Positions 52,351 through 62,747 are shown, counted from the first letter of the stretch. The stretch: DNA of 64,000 nucleotides from Pseudomonas azadiae (GCF_019145355.1 NZ_JAHSTY010000001.1:310001-374000); one strand, 5' to 3'. Notes: a model not told the origin generated them from the sequence alone. Translations and numbers: made by a program.

Positions 52351-54450
52351 ATGCAAACTTTTTTTATCGCGCCCACCGATTTTGGTGTGGGTCTGACCTC
52401 CATCAGCCTCGGGCTGGTGCGCACCCTTGAGCGAGCCGGCCTGAAGGTCGGTTTTTTCAAGCCGATTGCCCAGCCGCATCCGGGAGACACCGGCCCCGAG
52501 CGTTCGACCGAACTGATCGCGCGAACCCACGGCCTGAAGCCGCCACAGCCCCTGGGACTGGCACATGTCGAGCGGATGCTCGGCGACGGCCAGCTTGACG
52601 AGTTGCTTGAAGAAATCATCACGCTGTACCAGCAAGCGGCGGTGGGCAAGGACGTGCTGATCGTCGAAGGCATGGTGCCGACCCGCAGCGCCAGCTATGC
52701 AGCGCGGGTCAACCTGCACTTGGCCAAGAGCCTGGACGCGGAAGTGATCCTGGTCTCGGCCCCAGAGAACGAAGTGCTCACTGAACTCTCCGGCCGCGTG
52801 GAACTGCAGGCTCAACTGTTCGGCGGCCCGAAAGACCCGAAAGTGCTCGGCGTGATCCTCAACAAGGTGCGCACCGACGAAAGCATGGAAGCTTTTTCAG
52901 CGCGCCTCAAAGAGCATTCCCCATTGTTGCGCAGCGGTGATTTCCGCCTGCTCGGCTGCATTCCTTACCAGCCCGAGCTCAACGCCCCGCGTACCCGCGA
53001 TGTCGCCGACCTGATGGGCGCGCAGGTCCTCAATGCCGGCGATTATGAAACACGGCGCATGACCAAGATCATCATCTGCGCACGCACCATGCGCAACACC
53101 GTGGAACTGCTCAAGCCCGGCGTGCTGGTGGTGACGCCCGGCGACCGCGACGACATCATCCTGGCCGTCAGCCTGGCCGCGATCAACGGCGTTCCCCTCG
53201 CCGGCCTGTTGTTGACCAGCGATACCCTGCCCGACCCGCGCATCATGGATCTGTGCCGTGGTGCATTCCAGGCCGGGTTGCCGGTGCTGTCGGTGAGCAG
53301 CGGTTCCTACGACACCGCGAACCAGCTCAATGGCCTGAACAAAGAAATTCCCATCGACGACCGCGAGCGCGCCGAGATCATCACCGATTTCGTCGCCAGC
53401 CACCTCGATGCGCGCTGGCTGCACCAGCGTTGCGGCACGCCACGGGAGATGCGCCTGTCGCCGGCCGTGTTCCGTTACCAGTTGATCCAGCGCGCCCAGG
53501 CTGCCAACAAGCGCATCGTGCTGCCCGAAGGCAGCGAGCCGCTGACCGTGCAGGCCGCCGCCATCTGCCAGGCCCGTGGCATTGCTCGCTGCGTGTTGCT
53601 GGCCAAGCCGGCGGATGTGGAAGCGGTTGCTCGCGCCCAAGGCATCGAACTGCCCGAAGGCCTGGAGATTCTCGACCCGGACCTGATTCGCCAGCGTTAT
53701 GTCGAACCGATGGTCGCGTTGCGCAAGAGCAAGAGCCTCAACGCGCCGATGGCCGAGCAGCAACTGGAAGACACCGTGGTGATCGCCACGATGATGCTCG
53801 CCCTGGATGAAGTGGACGGCCTGGTCTCCGGCGTCGTTCATTCCACCGCCAATACCATCCGCCCCGCCCTGCAGTTGATCAAGACCGCGCCGGGCTGCAC
53901 GCTGGTGTCGTCGGTGTTCTTCATGCTGTTCCCCGAACAGGTGCTGGTGTACGGCGACTGCGTAATGAACCCGCATCCGAGCGCTGCGGAACTGGCGGAA
54001 ATCGCCCTGCAAAGCGCCGATTCCGCCGCCGCGTTCGGCATTACGCCGCGTGTGGCGATGATCAGCTATTCCAGCGGTGATTCGGCCAGCGGCGAGGAAG
54101 TGGAAAAAGTCCGCGAAGCCACCCTGCTCGCCCACGAACAGCAAAGTTCGCTGCTGATCGACGGCCCGCTGCAATACGACGCCGCCGCCAACGAAACCGT
54201 GGCCCGCCAACTGGCGCCCGACAGCCTGGTTGCCGGCAAGGCCACGGTGTTCGTGTTCCCGGACCTGAACACTGGCAACACCACCTACAAAGCCGTACAG
54301 CGCAGCGCCGATTGCGTCAGCCTCGGGCCGATGCTGCAGGGCCTGCGCAAACCGGTCAACGATCTGCCACGCGGTGCCCAGGTGGACGACATCGTGTACA
54401 CCATCGCGCTCACTGCGATTCAAGCCGCCAACCGACCTATGGATATCTAA
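52351..54450 (+). CDS. pta: Phosphate acetyltransferase (long, three-domain form)
   Basis: Interconverts acetyl-CoA and acetyl phosphate. It has 699 residues: an N-terminal BioD-like P-loop domain (1-210, MQTFFIAPTDFGVGLTSISL), a DRTGG domain (about 220-340) and the catalytic PTA domain (about 370-695, with SGVVHSTANTIRPALQLIKT and MISYSSGDSASGEEV). The ATG at 52351 is preferred; the frame opens 7 codons earlier. The usual partner ackA is not adjacent on either side. It is immediately followed by an acyltransferase gene with no gap. Confidence 0.95.
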   Translation: MQTFFIAPTDFGVGLTSISLGLVRTLERAGLKVGFFKPIAQPHPGDTGPERSTELIARTHGLKPPQPLGLAHVERMLGDGQLDELLEEIITLYQQAAVGKDVLIVEGMVPTRSASYAARVNLHLAKSLDAEVILVSAPENEVLTELSGRVELQAQLFGGPKDPKVLGVILNKVRTDESMEAFSARLKEHSPLLRSGDFRLLGCIPYQPELNAPRTRDVADLMGAQVLNAGDYETRRMTKIIICARTMRNTVELLKPGVLVVTPGDRDDIILAVSLAAINGVPLAGLLLTSDTLPDPRIMDLCRGAFQAGLPVLSVSSGSYDTANQLNGLNKEIPIDDRERAEIITDFVASHLDARWLHQRCGTPREMRLSPAVFRYQLIQRAQAANKRIVLPEGSEPLTVQAAAICQARGIARCVLLAKPADVEAVARAQGIELPEGLEILDPDLIRQRYVEPMVALRKSKSLNAPMAEQQLEDTVVIATMMLALDEVDGLVSGVVHSTANTIRPALQLIKTAPGCTLVSSVFFMLFPEQVLVYGDCVMNPHPSAAELAEIALQSADSAAAFGITPRVAMISYSSGDSASGEEVEKVREATLLAHEQQSSLLIDGPLQYDAAANETVARQLAPDSLVAGKATVFVFPDLNTGNTTYKAVQRSADCVSLGPMLQGLRKPVNDLPRGAQVDDIVYTIALTAIQAANRPMDI

Positions 54451-55350
54451 ATGCTGGATTTTCTACCTGCCGCCGTGCGTGGTGTGATCGCGTCCTTGTT
54501 GCTGGCGCTGAACACGATCCTGCTGTGTTCGTTCCTGTTTGTCGTCGCGCTGTTCAAGGCGCTGCCGTTTGCCAAGCGCTTCAGCGAATGGCTGATGAAC
54601 CATACCCACGAAGCCTGGGTGACCAACAACAAGGGCTGGATGAACCTGGTGCAACACACGCGCTGGCACCTCAAAGGCCTTGAAGGTCTGGACTATCAGC
54701 ACTCGTACCTGGTGACCAGCAACCACCAGAGCTGGGTCGACATCATGGTGCTGCAATACGTGCTCAACCGCCGCATTCGCCCATTGAAGTTTTTTCTCAA
54801 GCAGGAACTGATCTGGGTGCCGGTGATTGGCCTGGCCTGGTGGGCGCTGGGCTTTCCGTTCATGAAACGCTACACCAAGGCGTACCTGGAGAAACACCCG
54901 GAGAAGAAAGGCAAGGACCTGGAAACCACGCGCAAGACCTGTGCGAAATTTCGTCACAATCCAGTAGGCATCTTTAACTTTGCCGAAGGCACACGGTTCA
55001 CGCCGGGCAAACATGCGCAGCAGAACTCGCCGTTTCGTTATCTGCTCAAACCCAAGGCTGGCGGGATTGCGTTTGTGCTGGACGCCATGGGCGAACAGTT
55101 GAAGTCACTGGTGAACGTGACCATTCACTACCCTGCCGGGCGTCCCGGGTACTGGGATTTGCTGTGCGGGAAGGTGAAGGACGTGGTGGTTCAGTTTGAA
55201 GAAGTGCAGATCCCGGCCGAGTTCATTGGCAAGAATTATGAGCAGGACGGGGAATATCGGTTGGCGTTCCAGGGGTGGATCAACCGGTTGTGGGAAGAGA
55301 AGGATCAGTTGCTGGGAAAACTGCACACAGAATTCCCAGGCAAACACTGA
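54451..55350 (+). CDS. PlsC-like 1-acyl-sn-glycerol-3-phosphate acyltransferase family protein
   Basis: 299 residues, with a membrane segment at about 10-35 (VRGVIASLLLALNTILLCSF). The acyltransferase HX4D motif is SNHQSWVDIMV near residue 90, and the acceptor-site motif is NFAEGTRFTPGK near 180. It resembles E. coli YihG-type acyltransferases. The start codon directly abuts the pta stop, so it is cotranscribed. Role in phospholipid acyl composition is inferred from the family. Confidence 0.88.
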   Translation: MLDFLPAAVRGVIASLLLALNTILLCSFLFVVALFKALPFAKRFSEWLMNHTHEAWVTNNKGWMNLVQHTRWHLKGLEGLDYQHSYLVTSNHQSWVDIMVLQYVLNRRIRPLKFFLKQELIWVPVIGLAWWALGFPFMKRYTKAYLEKHPEKKGKDLETTRKTCAKFRHNPVGIFNFAEGTRFTPGKHAQQNSPFRYLLKPKAGGIAFVLDAMGEQLKSLVNVTIHYPAGRPGYWDLLCGKVKDVVVQFEEVQIPAEFIGKNYEQDGEYRLAFQGWINRLWEEKDQLLGKLHTEFPGKH

Positions 55351-55357
55351 CCAACCT

Positions 55358-55444
55358 GTGGGAGCTGGCTTGCCTGCGATAGCGGTGGGTCAGTTACACC
55401 TATATCAACTGACAGTCCGCTATCGCAGGCAAGCCAGCTCCCAC
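55358..55444. repeat. REPIN, GTGGGAGCTGGCTTGCCTGCG type
   Basis: An 87-bp doublet after the acyltransferase gene, nearly identical to 8897-8983 in arms and length. Confidence 0.92.
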
Positions 55445-55471
55445 ATTGATTGAGTCCGATCTTGAGGATGT

Positions 55472-55514
55472 AAAAAAGCCCGCCACCGATCTCTCGGTGG
55501 CGGGCTTTTTTTTG
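55472..55514. terminator. Bidirectional Rho-independent terminator between plsC-like gene and cysNC
   Basis: AAAAAAGCCCGCCACCGA, a short loop, TCGGTGGCGGGCTTTTTTTT. A and T runs on both sides allow termination of both convergent genes. Confidence 0.92.
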
Positions 55515-55524
55515 GTCGAGAGGT

Positions 55525-57423
55525 TTAGATCGCGCCGCGCTGACGCAACAACGCCAGCACTTGCTTGACGCTCTCTTCCAGCGACAGGGCCTGGGTGTCG
55601 ATCACCAGATCGGCATTCAACGGCACGTCGTACGGGAAGGACTCGCCCGGAATGTTATCCCCACCGGCGGCGTACAGGCCTTGCGGATCACGCTCGGCAC
55701 ACACCAGCGGCGAGGCTTGCACGTAGACCGTCAGCAGGCGCTCGGCGCCGATCAGTGCCTTGGCCTGTTCACGGCCTTCGGCATCCGGCGCGACAAACGC
55801 GGCCAGGGTCAACAGGCCCGCTTCGTTGAACTGGCGCGCCACGTGAGCGGCACGGCGCCAGTTCTCGGTGCGGCCGGCACGGTCCTGAGGCAAGCCTTTG
55901 TTCAGGTCGTGACGCAAGTTCTGGCCATCGAGTACGAACACCGCACGGCCCATGTCGAACAGCTTGCGCTCAACCGCGTAGGCCAGGGTGCTCTTGCCGG
56001 CGCCCGACAAGCCGCTGAACAGCACGGTCGCTGGTTGCTGGCCGAAGCGCAGGGCACGTTCTTCGGTGGCCACGTGCGCCAACTTGCCATGCTGCGCCGA
56101 ACTGCCGTGAGTGACCGGCGGTGCGATGATCATGCCAGCGGCCACGGTGCCGTTGGTCAAGCGGTCGATGACGATGAACGCGCCAGTGGTGCGGTTGCTG
56201 TCGTAACCGTCCAGGGCGATGGCGGCGTCCAGGCTGACCTTGACCCGGCCGATCTCGTTCAGCTGCAGCGAACTCGCCGGGCCTTCGGCCAGGGTATTCA
56301 CATCCACACGGTGCACGATGCTGGTGATGGAACCCGGCACGTAGCTGGTGGCGCGCTTGATGTCGTATTTCTTGCCCGGCAGCATCGGCTCTTCGGCCAT
56401 CCACACCAGCATGGCGTCGAAGGCGTCGGTCACTTGCGGCACGTTGTCGGCGTGCACCAGCAGGTCGCCACGGGAGATGTCGATTTCGTCTTCCATGGTC
56501 AGCGTCACCGCTTGACCAGGACCTGCATGTTCCAACTCGCCTTCGAAGGTGACGATGGATTTGACGCGGCTGCTCTTGCCCGACGGCAGCACCACGACTT
56601 CGTCGCCCTTGTGCACGATGCCGCTGGCCAGGGTGCCGGCGAAACCACGGAAGTTCAGGTTCGGACGGTTGACGTACTGCACCGGGAAACGCAGGTCGGT
56701 GTAGTTGCGGTCGCTGGCGATCTCGACGGTCTCGAGGATCTCCATCAGCGACTGCCCGGTGTACCACGGCGAGCGCTCGCTCTTGTTCACCACGTTGTCG
56801 CCCTTGAGCGCCGACATCGGCACGAAGGCCAGGGTGCTGGGCTTGAACGCGATACCGTCGGCGAACTTCAGGTAATCGGCCTTGATCGACTCGAACACGC
56901 TCTGGTCAAAGCCATTGATGTCCATCTTGTTGACGGCCACCACAATGTGCTTGATGCCCAGCAACGAGGCGATGAAGCTGTGGCGACGGGTCTGGGTCTG
57001 CACGCCGTAGCGGGCGTCGATCAGGATGATCGCCAGGTCACAGGTGGATGCACCGGTGGCCATGTTGCGGGTGTACTGCTCATGGCCGGGGGTGTCGGCG
57101 ATGATGAATTTGCGCTTGGCGGTGGAGAAGTAGCGGTAGGCCACATCGATGGTGATGCCCTGCTCACGCTCGGCCTGCAGGCCGTCGACCAGCAGCGCCA
57201 GGTCGATGTCATCGCCGGTAGTGCCGGATTTTTTCGAATCGCGGGTGATGGCTTCCAGGTGATCTTCGTAGATCATCTTGGAGTCGTGCAGCAGGCGCCC
57301 GATCAGGGTGCTCTTGCCGTCGTCGACATTGCCGCAGGTCAGGAAGCGCAACATCTCTTTGCGTTCGTGCTGGGCCAGGTAGGCGAGGATGTCCTCGCTG
57401 ATCAAATCAGATACGTGCGACAT
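55525..57423 (-). CDS. cysNC: Bifunctional sulfate adenylyltransferase GTPase subunit / APS kinase
   Basis: Makes APS (with CysD) and phosphorylates it to PAPS. It has 632 residues. The N-terminal CysN GTPase has [15 protein letters not shown] near 30, [17 protein letters not shown] and NKMD; the beta-barrel domains follow. From about residue 455 the APS kinase domain has [20 protein letters not shown] and [13 protein letters not shown]. The fusion is usual for pseudomonads. cysD lies 9 bp upstream, forming the cysD-cysNC operon. Confidence 0.97.
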   Translation of the reverse strand: MSHVSDLISEDILAYLAQHERKEMLRFLTCGNVDDGKSTLIGRLLHDSKMIYEDHLEAITRDSKKSGTTGDDIDLALLVDGLQAEREQGITIDVAYRYFSTAKRKFIIADTPGHEQYTRNMATGASTCDLAIILIDARYGVQTQTRRHSFIASLLGIKHIVVAVNKMDINGFDQSVFESIKADYLKFADGIAFKPSTLAFVPMSALKGDNVVNKSERSPWYTGQSLMEILETVEIASDRNYTDLRFPVQYVNRPNLNFRGFAGTLASGIVHKGDEVVVLPSGKSSRVKSIVTFEGELEHAGPGQAVTLTMEDEIDISRGDLLVHADNVPQVTDAFDAMLVWMAEEPMLPGKKYDIKRATSYVPGSITSIVHRVDVNTLAEGPASSLQLNEIGRVKVSLDAAIALDGYDSNRTTGAFIVIDRLTNGTVAAGMIIAPPVTHGSSAQHGKLAHVATEERALRFGQQPATVLFSGLSGAGKSTLAYAVERKLFDMGRAVFVLDGQNLRHDLNKGLPQDRAGRTENWRRAAHVARQFNEAGLLTLAAFVAPDAEGREQAKALIGAERLLTVYVQASPLVCAERDPQGLYAAGGDNIPGESFPYDVPLNADLVIDTQALSLEESVKQVLALLRQRGAI

Positions 57424-57432
57424 GACAACCCC

Positions 57433-58350
57433 TTAGAAATAACCCTGACGTTTTTTATCTTCCATGGAGCCGGCACCATCGTGGTCGATGACACGGCCCT
57501 GGCGCTCGGAAGTTCGCGTCAGGAGCATTTCCTGAATGATGTCGGTCAGGGTCTCGGCTTCGGACTCCACCGCGCCCGTCAACGGGTAGCAGCCAAGGGT
57601 ACGGAAACGGACTTTCTTTTTGACGATGCGGGCTTTGTCTTCGTCGGACAAGTGCTCGAGGATGCGCTCGTCGTCGATCATGATCAGCGTGCCGTTCTTC
57701 TCGATCACGTCGCGCTCGGCGGCGAAGTACAGCGGCACGATCGGGATGCCTTCCAGGTAGATGTATTGCCAGATGTCGAGCTCGGTCCAGTTGGACAGCG
57801 GGAACACGCGGATCGACTCGCCCTTGTTGACGTTGCCGTTGTAGACGTTCCACAACTCGGGGCGCTGGTTTTTCGGGTCCCAGCGGTGCTTGCTGTCGCG
57901 GAACGAGTACACGCGCTCTTTGGCGCGGGATTTCTCTTCATCGCGACGGGCGCCGCCGAACGCCGCGTCGAAACCATGCTTGTCCAGGGCCTGCTTGAGG
58001 CCTTCGGTCTTCATGATGTCGGTGTGCTTGGCGCTGCCGTGGGTGAACGGGTTGATGTCCTGCGCCACGCCATCGGGGTTGATGTGGGTGATCAGGTCCA
58101 GGCCCAGCTCTTCGACCATTTTGTCGCGGAACGCGTACATCTCCTGGAATTTCCAGCGAGTGTCGACGTGCATCACCGGGAACGGCAGCTTGCCCGGGAA
58201 GAAGGCCTTGCGTGCCAGGTGCAGCATCACGGCGGAGTCTTTACCGATCGAGTAGAGCATCACCGGGTTGTCGAACTCGGCGGCGACCTCGCGGATGATG
58301 TGGATGCTTTCCGCCTCCAGCTGTTTGAGATGCGTCAGTTTGTCGACCAT
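57433..58350 (-). CDS. cysD: Sulfate adenylyltransferase subunit 2 (ATP sulfurylase)
   Basis: Catalytic adenylyltransferase that forms APS from sulfate and ATP, driven by GTP hydrolysis on CysN. It has 305 residues of the PP-loop family: [20 protein letters not shown] near 32-51, [18 protein letters not shown], and [20 protein letters not shown]. First gene of the operon. The 160-bp space upstream separates it from the Nif3-like gene and shows no clear promoter. Confidence 0.97.
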   Translation of the reverse strand: MVDKLTHLKQLEAESIHIIREVAAEFDNPVMLYSIGKDSAVMLHLARKAFFPGKLPFPVMHVDTRWKFQEMYAFRDKMVEELGLDLITHINPDGVAQDINPFTHGSAKHTDIMKTEGLKQALDKHGFDAAFGGARRDEEKSRAKERVYSFRDSKHRWDPKNQRPELWNVYNGNVNKGESIRVFPLSNWTELDIWQYIYLEGIPIVPLYFAAERDVIEKNGTLIMIDDERILEHLSDEDKARIVKKKVRFRTLGCYPLTGAVESEAETLTDIIQEMLLTRTSERQGRVIDHDGAGSMEDKKRQGYF

Positions 58351-58510
58351 GGTTACTCACGGAAAAACGATCTTATGGACGGCCAGCGGGCCGTGTTCGA
58401 GCGGGGCATGCTAGCACAGCACCTTCTTCTAATCAGGGCGCCGGCTAGATCGAAACGGTATATGAATATGCCCCCAGGTTTGGGCTCCCACATTGGGTTC
58501 CAGGTGATAG

Positions 58511-59269
58511 TCAGATCGGGTTGGGGCAGTCGATAAACAGGTGTTCAAGCGCAAAGCGCCGCGCCAGGTAATCTCCCAGCGCCTGCACGCCATAGCGCTC
58601 GGTGGCGTGGTGACCGGCGGCGATGAAGCTGATGTTGTTTTCGCGGGCACTGTGGAAGGTCTGCTCCGAGGCTTCGCCACTGAGGTACAGGTCGACGCCA
58701 GCGGCTATCGCCTGGTCAATGTAGCCCTGGCCGCCGCCGGTGCACCAGCCGACGCGGCGGATCATCTCGCTGCCTTCGATCAGCAGCGGTTCGCGGCCCA
58801 TGACGTCCTGCACGCGGCGGGCGAAGTCGCGGGGCGACAGGGGCTCGGCGAGGGAGCCGACCAAACCGACCACTTTGGGGTTGCTCGGGTCCAGCAGGCC
58901 TTCGACGGTGATGTCGAGCTGTCGCGCCAACTGCACGTTATTACCGACGTCGGGGTGCAGGTCCAGCGGCAGGTGGTAGGCCAGCAGGCTGATGTCATGC
59001 TTGAGCAGCGTCTTCAGGCGGCGCTGCTTCATGCCGATGACGCAGGGGCTTTCGCCTTTCCAGAAATAGCCGTGGTGCACCAGGATCAGATCGGCCTGGG
59101 CGTCGACGGCGGCGTCCAGCAAAGCTTGGCTTGCGGTCACGCCGCTGACGATACGCATCACCTGCGGACGCCCCTCGACCTGCAGGCCGTTGGGGCAATA
59201 ATCGGCAATTTTTGCACTGCCGAGGTAGCGGTCTGCTTCCTCGACGAGGGTGGTAAGGGGGACGGCCAT
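58511..59269 (-). CDS. Nif3-like dinuclear metal-centre hexameric protein (NIF3/YbgI family)
   Basis: 252 residues. Metal ligands characteristic of the family are in LILVHHGYFWKGES (two His), SLLAYHLPLDLHPDVGNNVQ and, near the C-terminus, FIAAGHHATERYGVQAL. The family forms hexameric toroids with a di-metal site; GTP cyclohydrolase I type 2 annotation is common but not established. It starts at 59269, divergent from algW. Confidence 0.92.
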   Translation of the reverse strand: MAVPLTTLVEEADRYLGSAKIADYCPNGLQVEGRPQVMRIVSGVTASQALLDAAVDAQADLILVHHGYFWKGESPCVIGMKQRRLKTLLKHDISLLAYHLPLDLHPDVGNNVQLARQLDITVEGLLDPSNPKVVGLVGSLAEPLSPRDFARRVQDVMGREPLLIEGSEMIRRVGWCTGGGQGYIDQAIAAGVDLYLSGEASEQTFHSARENNISFIAAGHHATERYGVQALGDYLARRFALEHLFIDCPNPI

Positions 59270-59370
59270 AAAAGTCTCCTAAATATCCCGTTCGCAGGCG
59301 TCGCAGCCTCGTATAATGCGCGACATTATGGGCGCTCTCCCGCCCCCTGCAACCTGTCAGGACTTACTTG

Positions 59371-60525
59371 ATGCTCAAGGCGCTGCGTTTTTTTGGATGG
59401 CCATTGCTGGCTGGCGTGCTGATCGCGATGCTGATTATTCAGCGTTTCCCGGAGCTGGTGGGTCTACCCAGCCTTGATGTGAACCTGCAACAGGCGCCGC
59501 AGACCAGCGCGGTGGTGCAAGGCCCGGTGACGTATGCCGATGCGGTCACCATCGCCGCCCCGGCCGTGGTCAACCTGTACACCACCAAGGTCATCAACAA
59601 ACCGGCCCATCCGCTGTTTGAAGACCCGCAGTTCCGGCGCTATTTCGGCGACAACGGGCCCAAGCAACGCCGCATGGAGTCCAGCCTGGGTTCCGGGGTG
59701 ATCATGAGCCCCGAAGGCTACATTCTCACGAACAACCATGTAACCACCGGCGCCAACCAGATCGTGGTGGCCCTGCGTGACGGCCGCGAAACCCTGGCCC
59801 GCGTGGTGGGCAGTGACCCGGAAACCGACCTTGCCGTGTTGAAGATCGACTTGAAGAACCTGCCATCCATCACCCTCGGCCGCTCCGACGGTTTGCGCGT
59901 AGGTGACGTGGCACTGGCCATCGGCAACCCATTCGGGGTGGGCCAGACCGTGACCATGGGCATCATCAGCGCCACCGGGCGTAACCAGTTGGGCCTTAAC
60001 AGCTACGAAGATTTCATCCAGACCGATGCCGCGATCAACCCGGGCAATTCCGGCGGCGCGCTGGTGGATGCCAATGGCAACCTGACGGGCATCAACACCG
60101 CGATTTTCTCTAAATCCGGCGGTTCACAGGGCATCGGCTTTGCGATCCCGGTAAAGCTGGCGATGGAAGTGATGAAGTCGATCATCGAACACGGCCAGGT
60201 GATTCGCGGCTGGCTGGGGATTGAAGTTCAGCCGCTGACCAAGGAACTGGCCGAGTCGTTCGGCTTGACCGGGCGCCCTGGCATCGTGGTCGCCGGGATC
60301 TTCCGTGACGGCCCGGCCCAGAAAGCCGGCCTGCAACTGGGGGATGTGATCCTCAGCATCAACGGCGAACCGGCAGGCGACGGGCGCAAGTCGATGAACC
60401 AGGTGGCGCGGATCAAACCGACCGACAAGGTGGCGATCCAGGTGATGCGCAACGGTAAAGAGATCAAGTTGCTGGCGGAAATCGGCCTGCGCCCACCGCC
60501 CGCGCCGGTCAAGGAAGAAGAATAA
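59371..60525 (+). CDS. algW: Periplasmic serine protease AlgW (DegS-like)
   Basis: Site-1 protease that cleaves the anti-sigma factor MucA, releasing AlgU for the envelope-stress and alginate response. It has 384 residues. An N-terminal transmembrane anchor is at about 5-25 (FFGWPLLAGVLIAMLIIQRF). The trypsin-like domain has LTNNHVTTGA (His), DPETDLAVLKID (Asp) and INPGNSGGALVD (Ser). One PDZ domain (about 275-365, IEVQPLTKELAESFGLTGRP) binds misfolded porin C-termini. The ATG at 59371 is used; a TTG one codon earlier is possible. Confidence 0.93.
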   Translation: MLKALRFFGWPLLAGVLIAMLIIQRFPELVGLPSLDVNLQQAPQTSAVVQGPVTYADAVTIAAPAVVNLYTTKVINKPAHPLFEDPQFRRYFGDNGPKQRRMESSLGSGVIMSPEGYILTNNHVTTGANQIVVALRDGRETLARVVGSDPETDLAVLKIDLKNLPSITLGRSDGLRVGDVALAIGNPFGVGQTVTMGIISATGRNQLGLNSYEDFIQTDAAINPGNSGGALVDANGNLTGINTAIFSKSGGSQGIGFAIPVKLAMEVMKSIIEHGQVIRGWLGIEVQPLTKELAESFGLTGRPGIVVAGIFRDGPAQKAGLQLGDVILSINGEPAGDGRKSMNQVARIKPTDKVAIQVMRNGKEIKLLAEIGLRPPPAPVKEEE

Positions 60526-60571
60526 ACACCCTCGCCCAGGTACCCGTTCGCGGGTACCTGTAAAAATATAT

Positions 60572-60594
60572 TTCAAAGCAATCCATTCTCATTG
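60572..60594. promoter_or_regulatory. Possible Fur box upstream of the TonB-dependent receptor gene
   Basis: The plus strand reads AAGCAATCCATTCTCATTGG; the minus strand reads CCAATGAGAATGGATTGC. This partly matches the Fur 7-1-7 consensus in its TGAGAAT and ATTGC halves. It lies about 45 bp before the receptor gene. Fur control of a siderophore receptor is expected, but the match is imperfect. Confidence 0.5.
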
Positions 60595-60637
60595 GTCATG
60601 TTATATTGTTTCAATATCGACATTGGAACGCTCTATC

Positions 60638-62734
60638 ATGCCGTCTCGAAAGTTTGCCCCCCTGGCTGGCCTGGCCTTGGGTTTGCTGCTCGACCCCGCC
60701 TTCGCTGAAGAAAACACCCTGGAACTCGACGCTATCAGTGTCACCACTGACGCCTATGAATCCGCCACCGGCCCGGTCACCGGCTACCGCGCGACCCGTT
60801 CCGCCAGCGCGACAAAAACCGACACGGCCATTCGCGATATCCCACAATCGATCAGCGTGATTCCGGCCACGGTGCTCAAAGACCTGGGCAGCACCAACGT
60901 GGAACGCGCCCTGGAATTCGCCGGCGGTGTGTCCAAGCAAAACAACTTCGGTGGCCTCACCCTCTACGAATACAGCGTGCGCGGTTTCACCACGTCAGAG
61001 TTCTACCAGGACGGCTTCAGCGCCAACCGTGGTTACCCGAGCACACCGGACGCGGCCAATATCGAACGCATCGAAGTGCTCAAGGGCCCCGCCGCCAGCC
61101 TCTATGGGCGTGGCGATCCTGGCGGCACCGTGAATATCGTCACCAAGAAACCCCAGCCCGAAGCCTTCACCACTGTGCAAACCAGCGCCGGCAGTTGGGA
61201 CCGCTACCGCACCGCGGTGGACGTGAACACCCCGCTGGACAGCGAAGGCAAGGTGCTGTCGCGGGTCAACCTGGCGGTGGAAGACAACCACAGCTTTCGC
61301 GACCATGTGCAGAGCAAGCGCGTATTCGTCGCCCCTTCGTTCAGCTGGCAGTTGGATCCGGACACCAGCCTGCTGGTGGAAAGCGAATTCGTCCGCCACA
61401 GCTCCACCTTCGACCGTGGCATCGTCGACGCTCCGGGCATGTCGCGCTCCACCTTTCTCGGCGAGCCCAACGATGGCGATATCGACAACCATAACAACCG
61501 CCTCCAGGCCACGCTCGAGCACCACCTCAACGACGCCTGGAAACTGCGCCTGGCCAGCCACTATAAACAGGGCAGCCTGTGGGGCGACGCCTCGGAAAAC
61601 CGTGCGCTGAACCCCGATGGCCAGACGATCAACCGCCGCTACCGCGAACGCTCGATGGGTTGGCACGACAGCATCACCCAGCTTGAACTGCGTGGGTTGT
61701 TCGACATCGGCAGTTGGCAGCATGAACTGCTGGTCGGCACCGAATACGAGGACTACCGCAAGAAAGAGCGCGTGACCACCGTACCCGGCAGCCTGTATGC
61801 CATTGATATTTACAACCCCTCCTACGGCCAAGCCAAACCCAATGGCATACCCGCAGGCACTGACTTCTTCGAACAGACCAAAAGCCATGCGCTGAACCTG
61901 CAAGACCAGATCGTGTTCACCGATCGCCTGCGCGGCATGATCGGTGCGCGTTTCGAGCATTTCGAGCAGAGTATCGACGACTTCACGCGCAACGCGCCTC
62001 CAAGCCGGCAAACCCACGATGCGTTCACCCAGCGCGCCGGCCTGCTCTATCAGCTCACGCCGCAAATCGGCGTGTTCGCCAACGCCTCCACCTCGTTCAA
62101 ACCCAACAGCGGCCTGGGCGCCGACAACAAGTCGTTCAAGCCCGAAGAAGGCGTGGGTTACGAAGTGGGGATCAAGAGCGAGCTGTTCGACGACCGCCTG
62201 AGCGCCACCCTCGCCGCGTTCCATATCGAAAAGGAAAACGTGCTCACGCTGGACCCGGCCACCAACCTCAACCGCGCCGTGGGCAAGGCGCGCAGCCAGG
62301 GCGTCGACCTGCAACTGACCGGGCAAGTGACTGACGCCGTACGGGTGATTGGCGCATTTGCCTACATCGACGCCGAAGTCACCAAAGGCGAAAAAAGCAT
62401 TCCAGCTGGCAGCCGGATTCTCGGCGTAGCCAAGCGCAGCGGCAGTCTATTGGGCGTGTATGAATTCCAGGATGGCGTGTTGCGCGGCTCGGACCTGGGC
62501 GCGGCATTCACCTATGTAGGCGATCGCTCGGGTGAGGCCGGCACGGGTTTCGAGCTGCCGGCGTACCACACCGTGGATCTGCTGGCCCACTACAAGGCCA
62601 CGGAGAATGTGACCGTGGGCTTGAACCTCAACAACCTGTTTGATGAAAAGTACTACGAACGGTCCTATAGCAACTATTGGATCAACCCGGGTGAGCCGCG
62701 CAACCTCATGGTAAGCCTGACCCTCAACCTGTAG
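60638..62734 (+). CDS. TonB-dependent outer-membrane siderophore receptor
   Basis: 698 residues. A signal peptide covers about 1-24 (FAPLAGLALGLLLDPAFA). A TonB-box-like segment (LDAISVTTD) precedes the plug domain at about 55-165 (KTDTAIRDIPQSISVIPATV, EVLKGPAASLYGRGDPGGTV), then a 22-strand barrel ends in LMVSLTLNL. There is no N-terminal signalling extension of the FpvA/FecA kind and no adjacent sigma/anti-sigma pair. It is of the ferrichrome/catecholate-hydroxamate class (TIGR01783). The ATG at 60638 gives a normal signal peptide. It stands alone between algW and hemH. Ligand unknown. Confidence 0.88.
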   Translation: MPSRKFAPLAGLALGLLLDPAFAEENTLELDAISVTTDAYESATGPVTGYRATRSASATKTDTAIRDIPQSISVIPATVLKDLGSTNVERALEFAGGVSKQNNFGGLTLYEYSVRGFTTSEFYQDGFSANRGYPSTPDAANIERIEVLKGPAASLYGRGDPGGTVNIVTKKPQPEAFTTVQTSAGSWDRYRTAVDVNTPLDSEGKVLSRVNLAVEDNHSFRDHVQSKRVFVAPSFSWQLDPDTSLLVESEFVRHSSTFDRGIVDAPGMSRSTFLGEPNDGDIDNHNNRLQATLEHHLNDAWKLRLASHYKQGSLWGDASENRALNPDGQTINRRYRERSMGWHDSITQLELRGLFDIGSWQHELLVGTEYEDYRKKERVTTVPGSLYAIDIYNPSYGQAKPNGIPAGTDFFEQTKSHALNLQDQIVFTDRLRGMIGARFEHFEQSIDDFTRNAPPSRQTHDAFTQRAGLLYQLTPQIGVFANASTSFKPNSGLGADNKSFKPEEGVGYEVGIKSELFDDRLSATLAAFHIEKENVLTLDPATNLNRAVGKARSQGVDLQLTGQVTDAVRVIGAFAYIDAEVTKGEKSIPAGSRILGVAKRSGSLLGVYEFQDGVLRGSDLGAAFTYVGDRSGEAGTGFELPAYHTVDLLAHYKATENVTVGLNLNNLFDEKYYERSYSNYWINPGEPRNLMVSLTLNL

Positions 62735-62747
62735 CGACATCAATAAT

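Noticed and set aside
58351-58510. Remnant REP or small gene between cysD and the Nif3-like gene
   Set aside because: Only a short GGGCTCCCACATTGGG fragment is seen, with no second arm and no ORF with a ribosome binding site.
55561-58536. 991-codon plus-strand ORF opposite cysNC and cysD
   Set aside because: Shadow of two well-recognised genes; the translation shows no domain motif and is dominated by Val, His, Gln and Asp.
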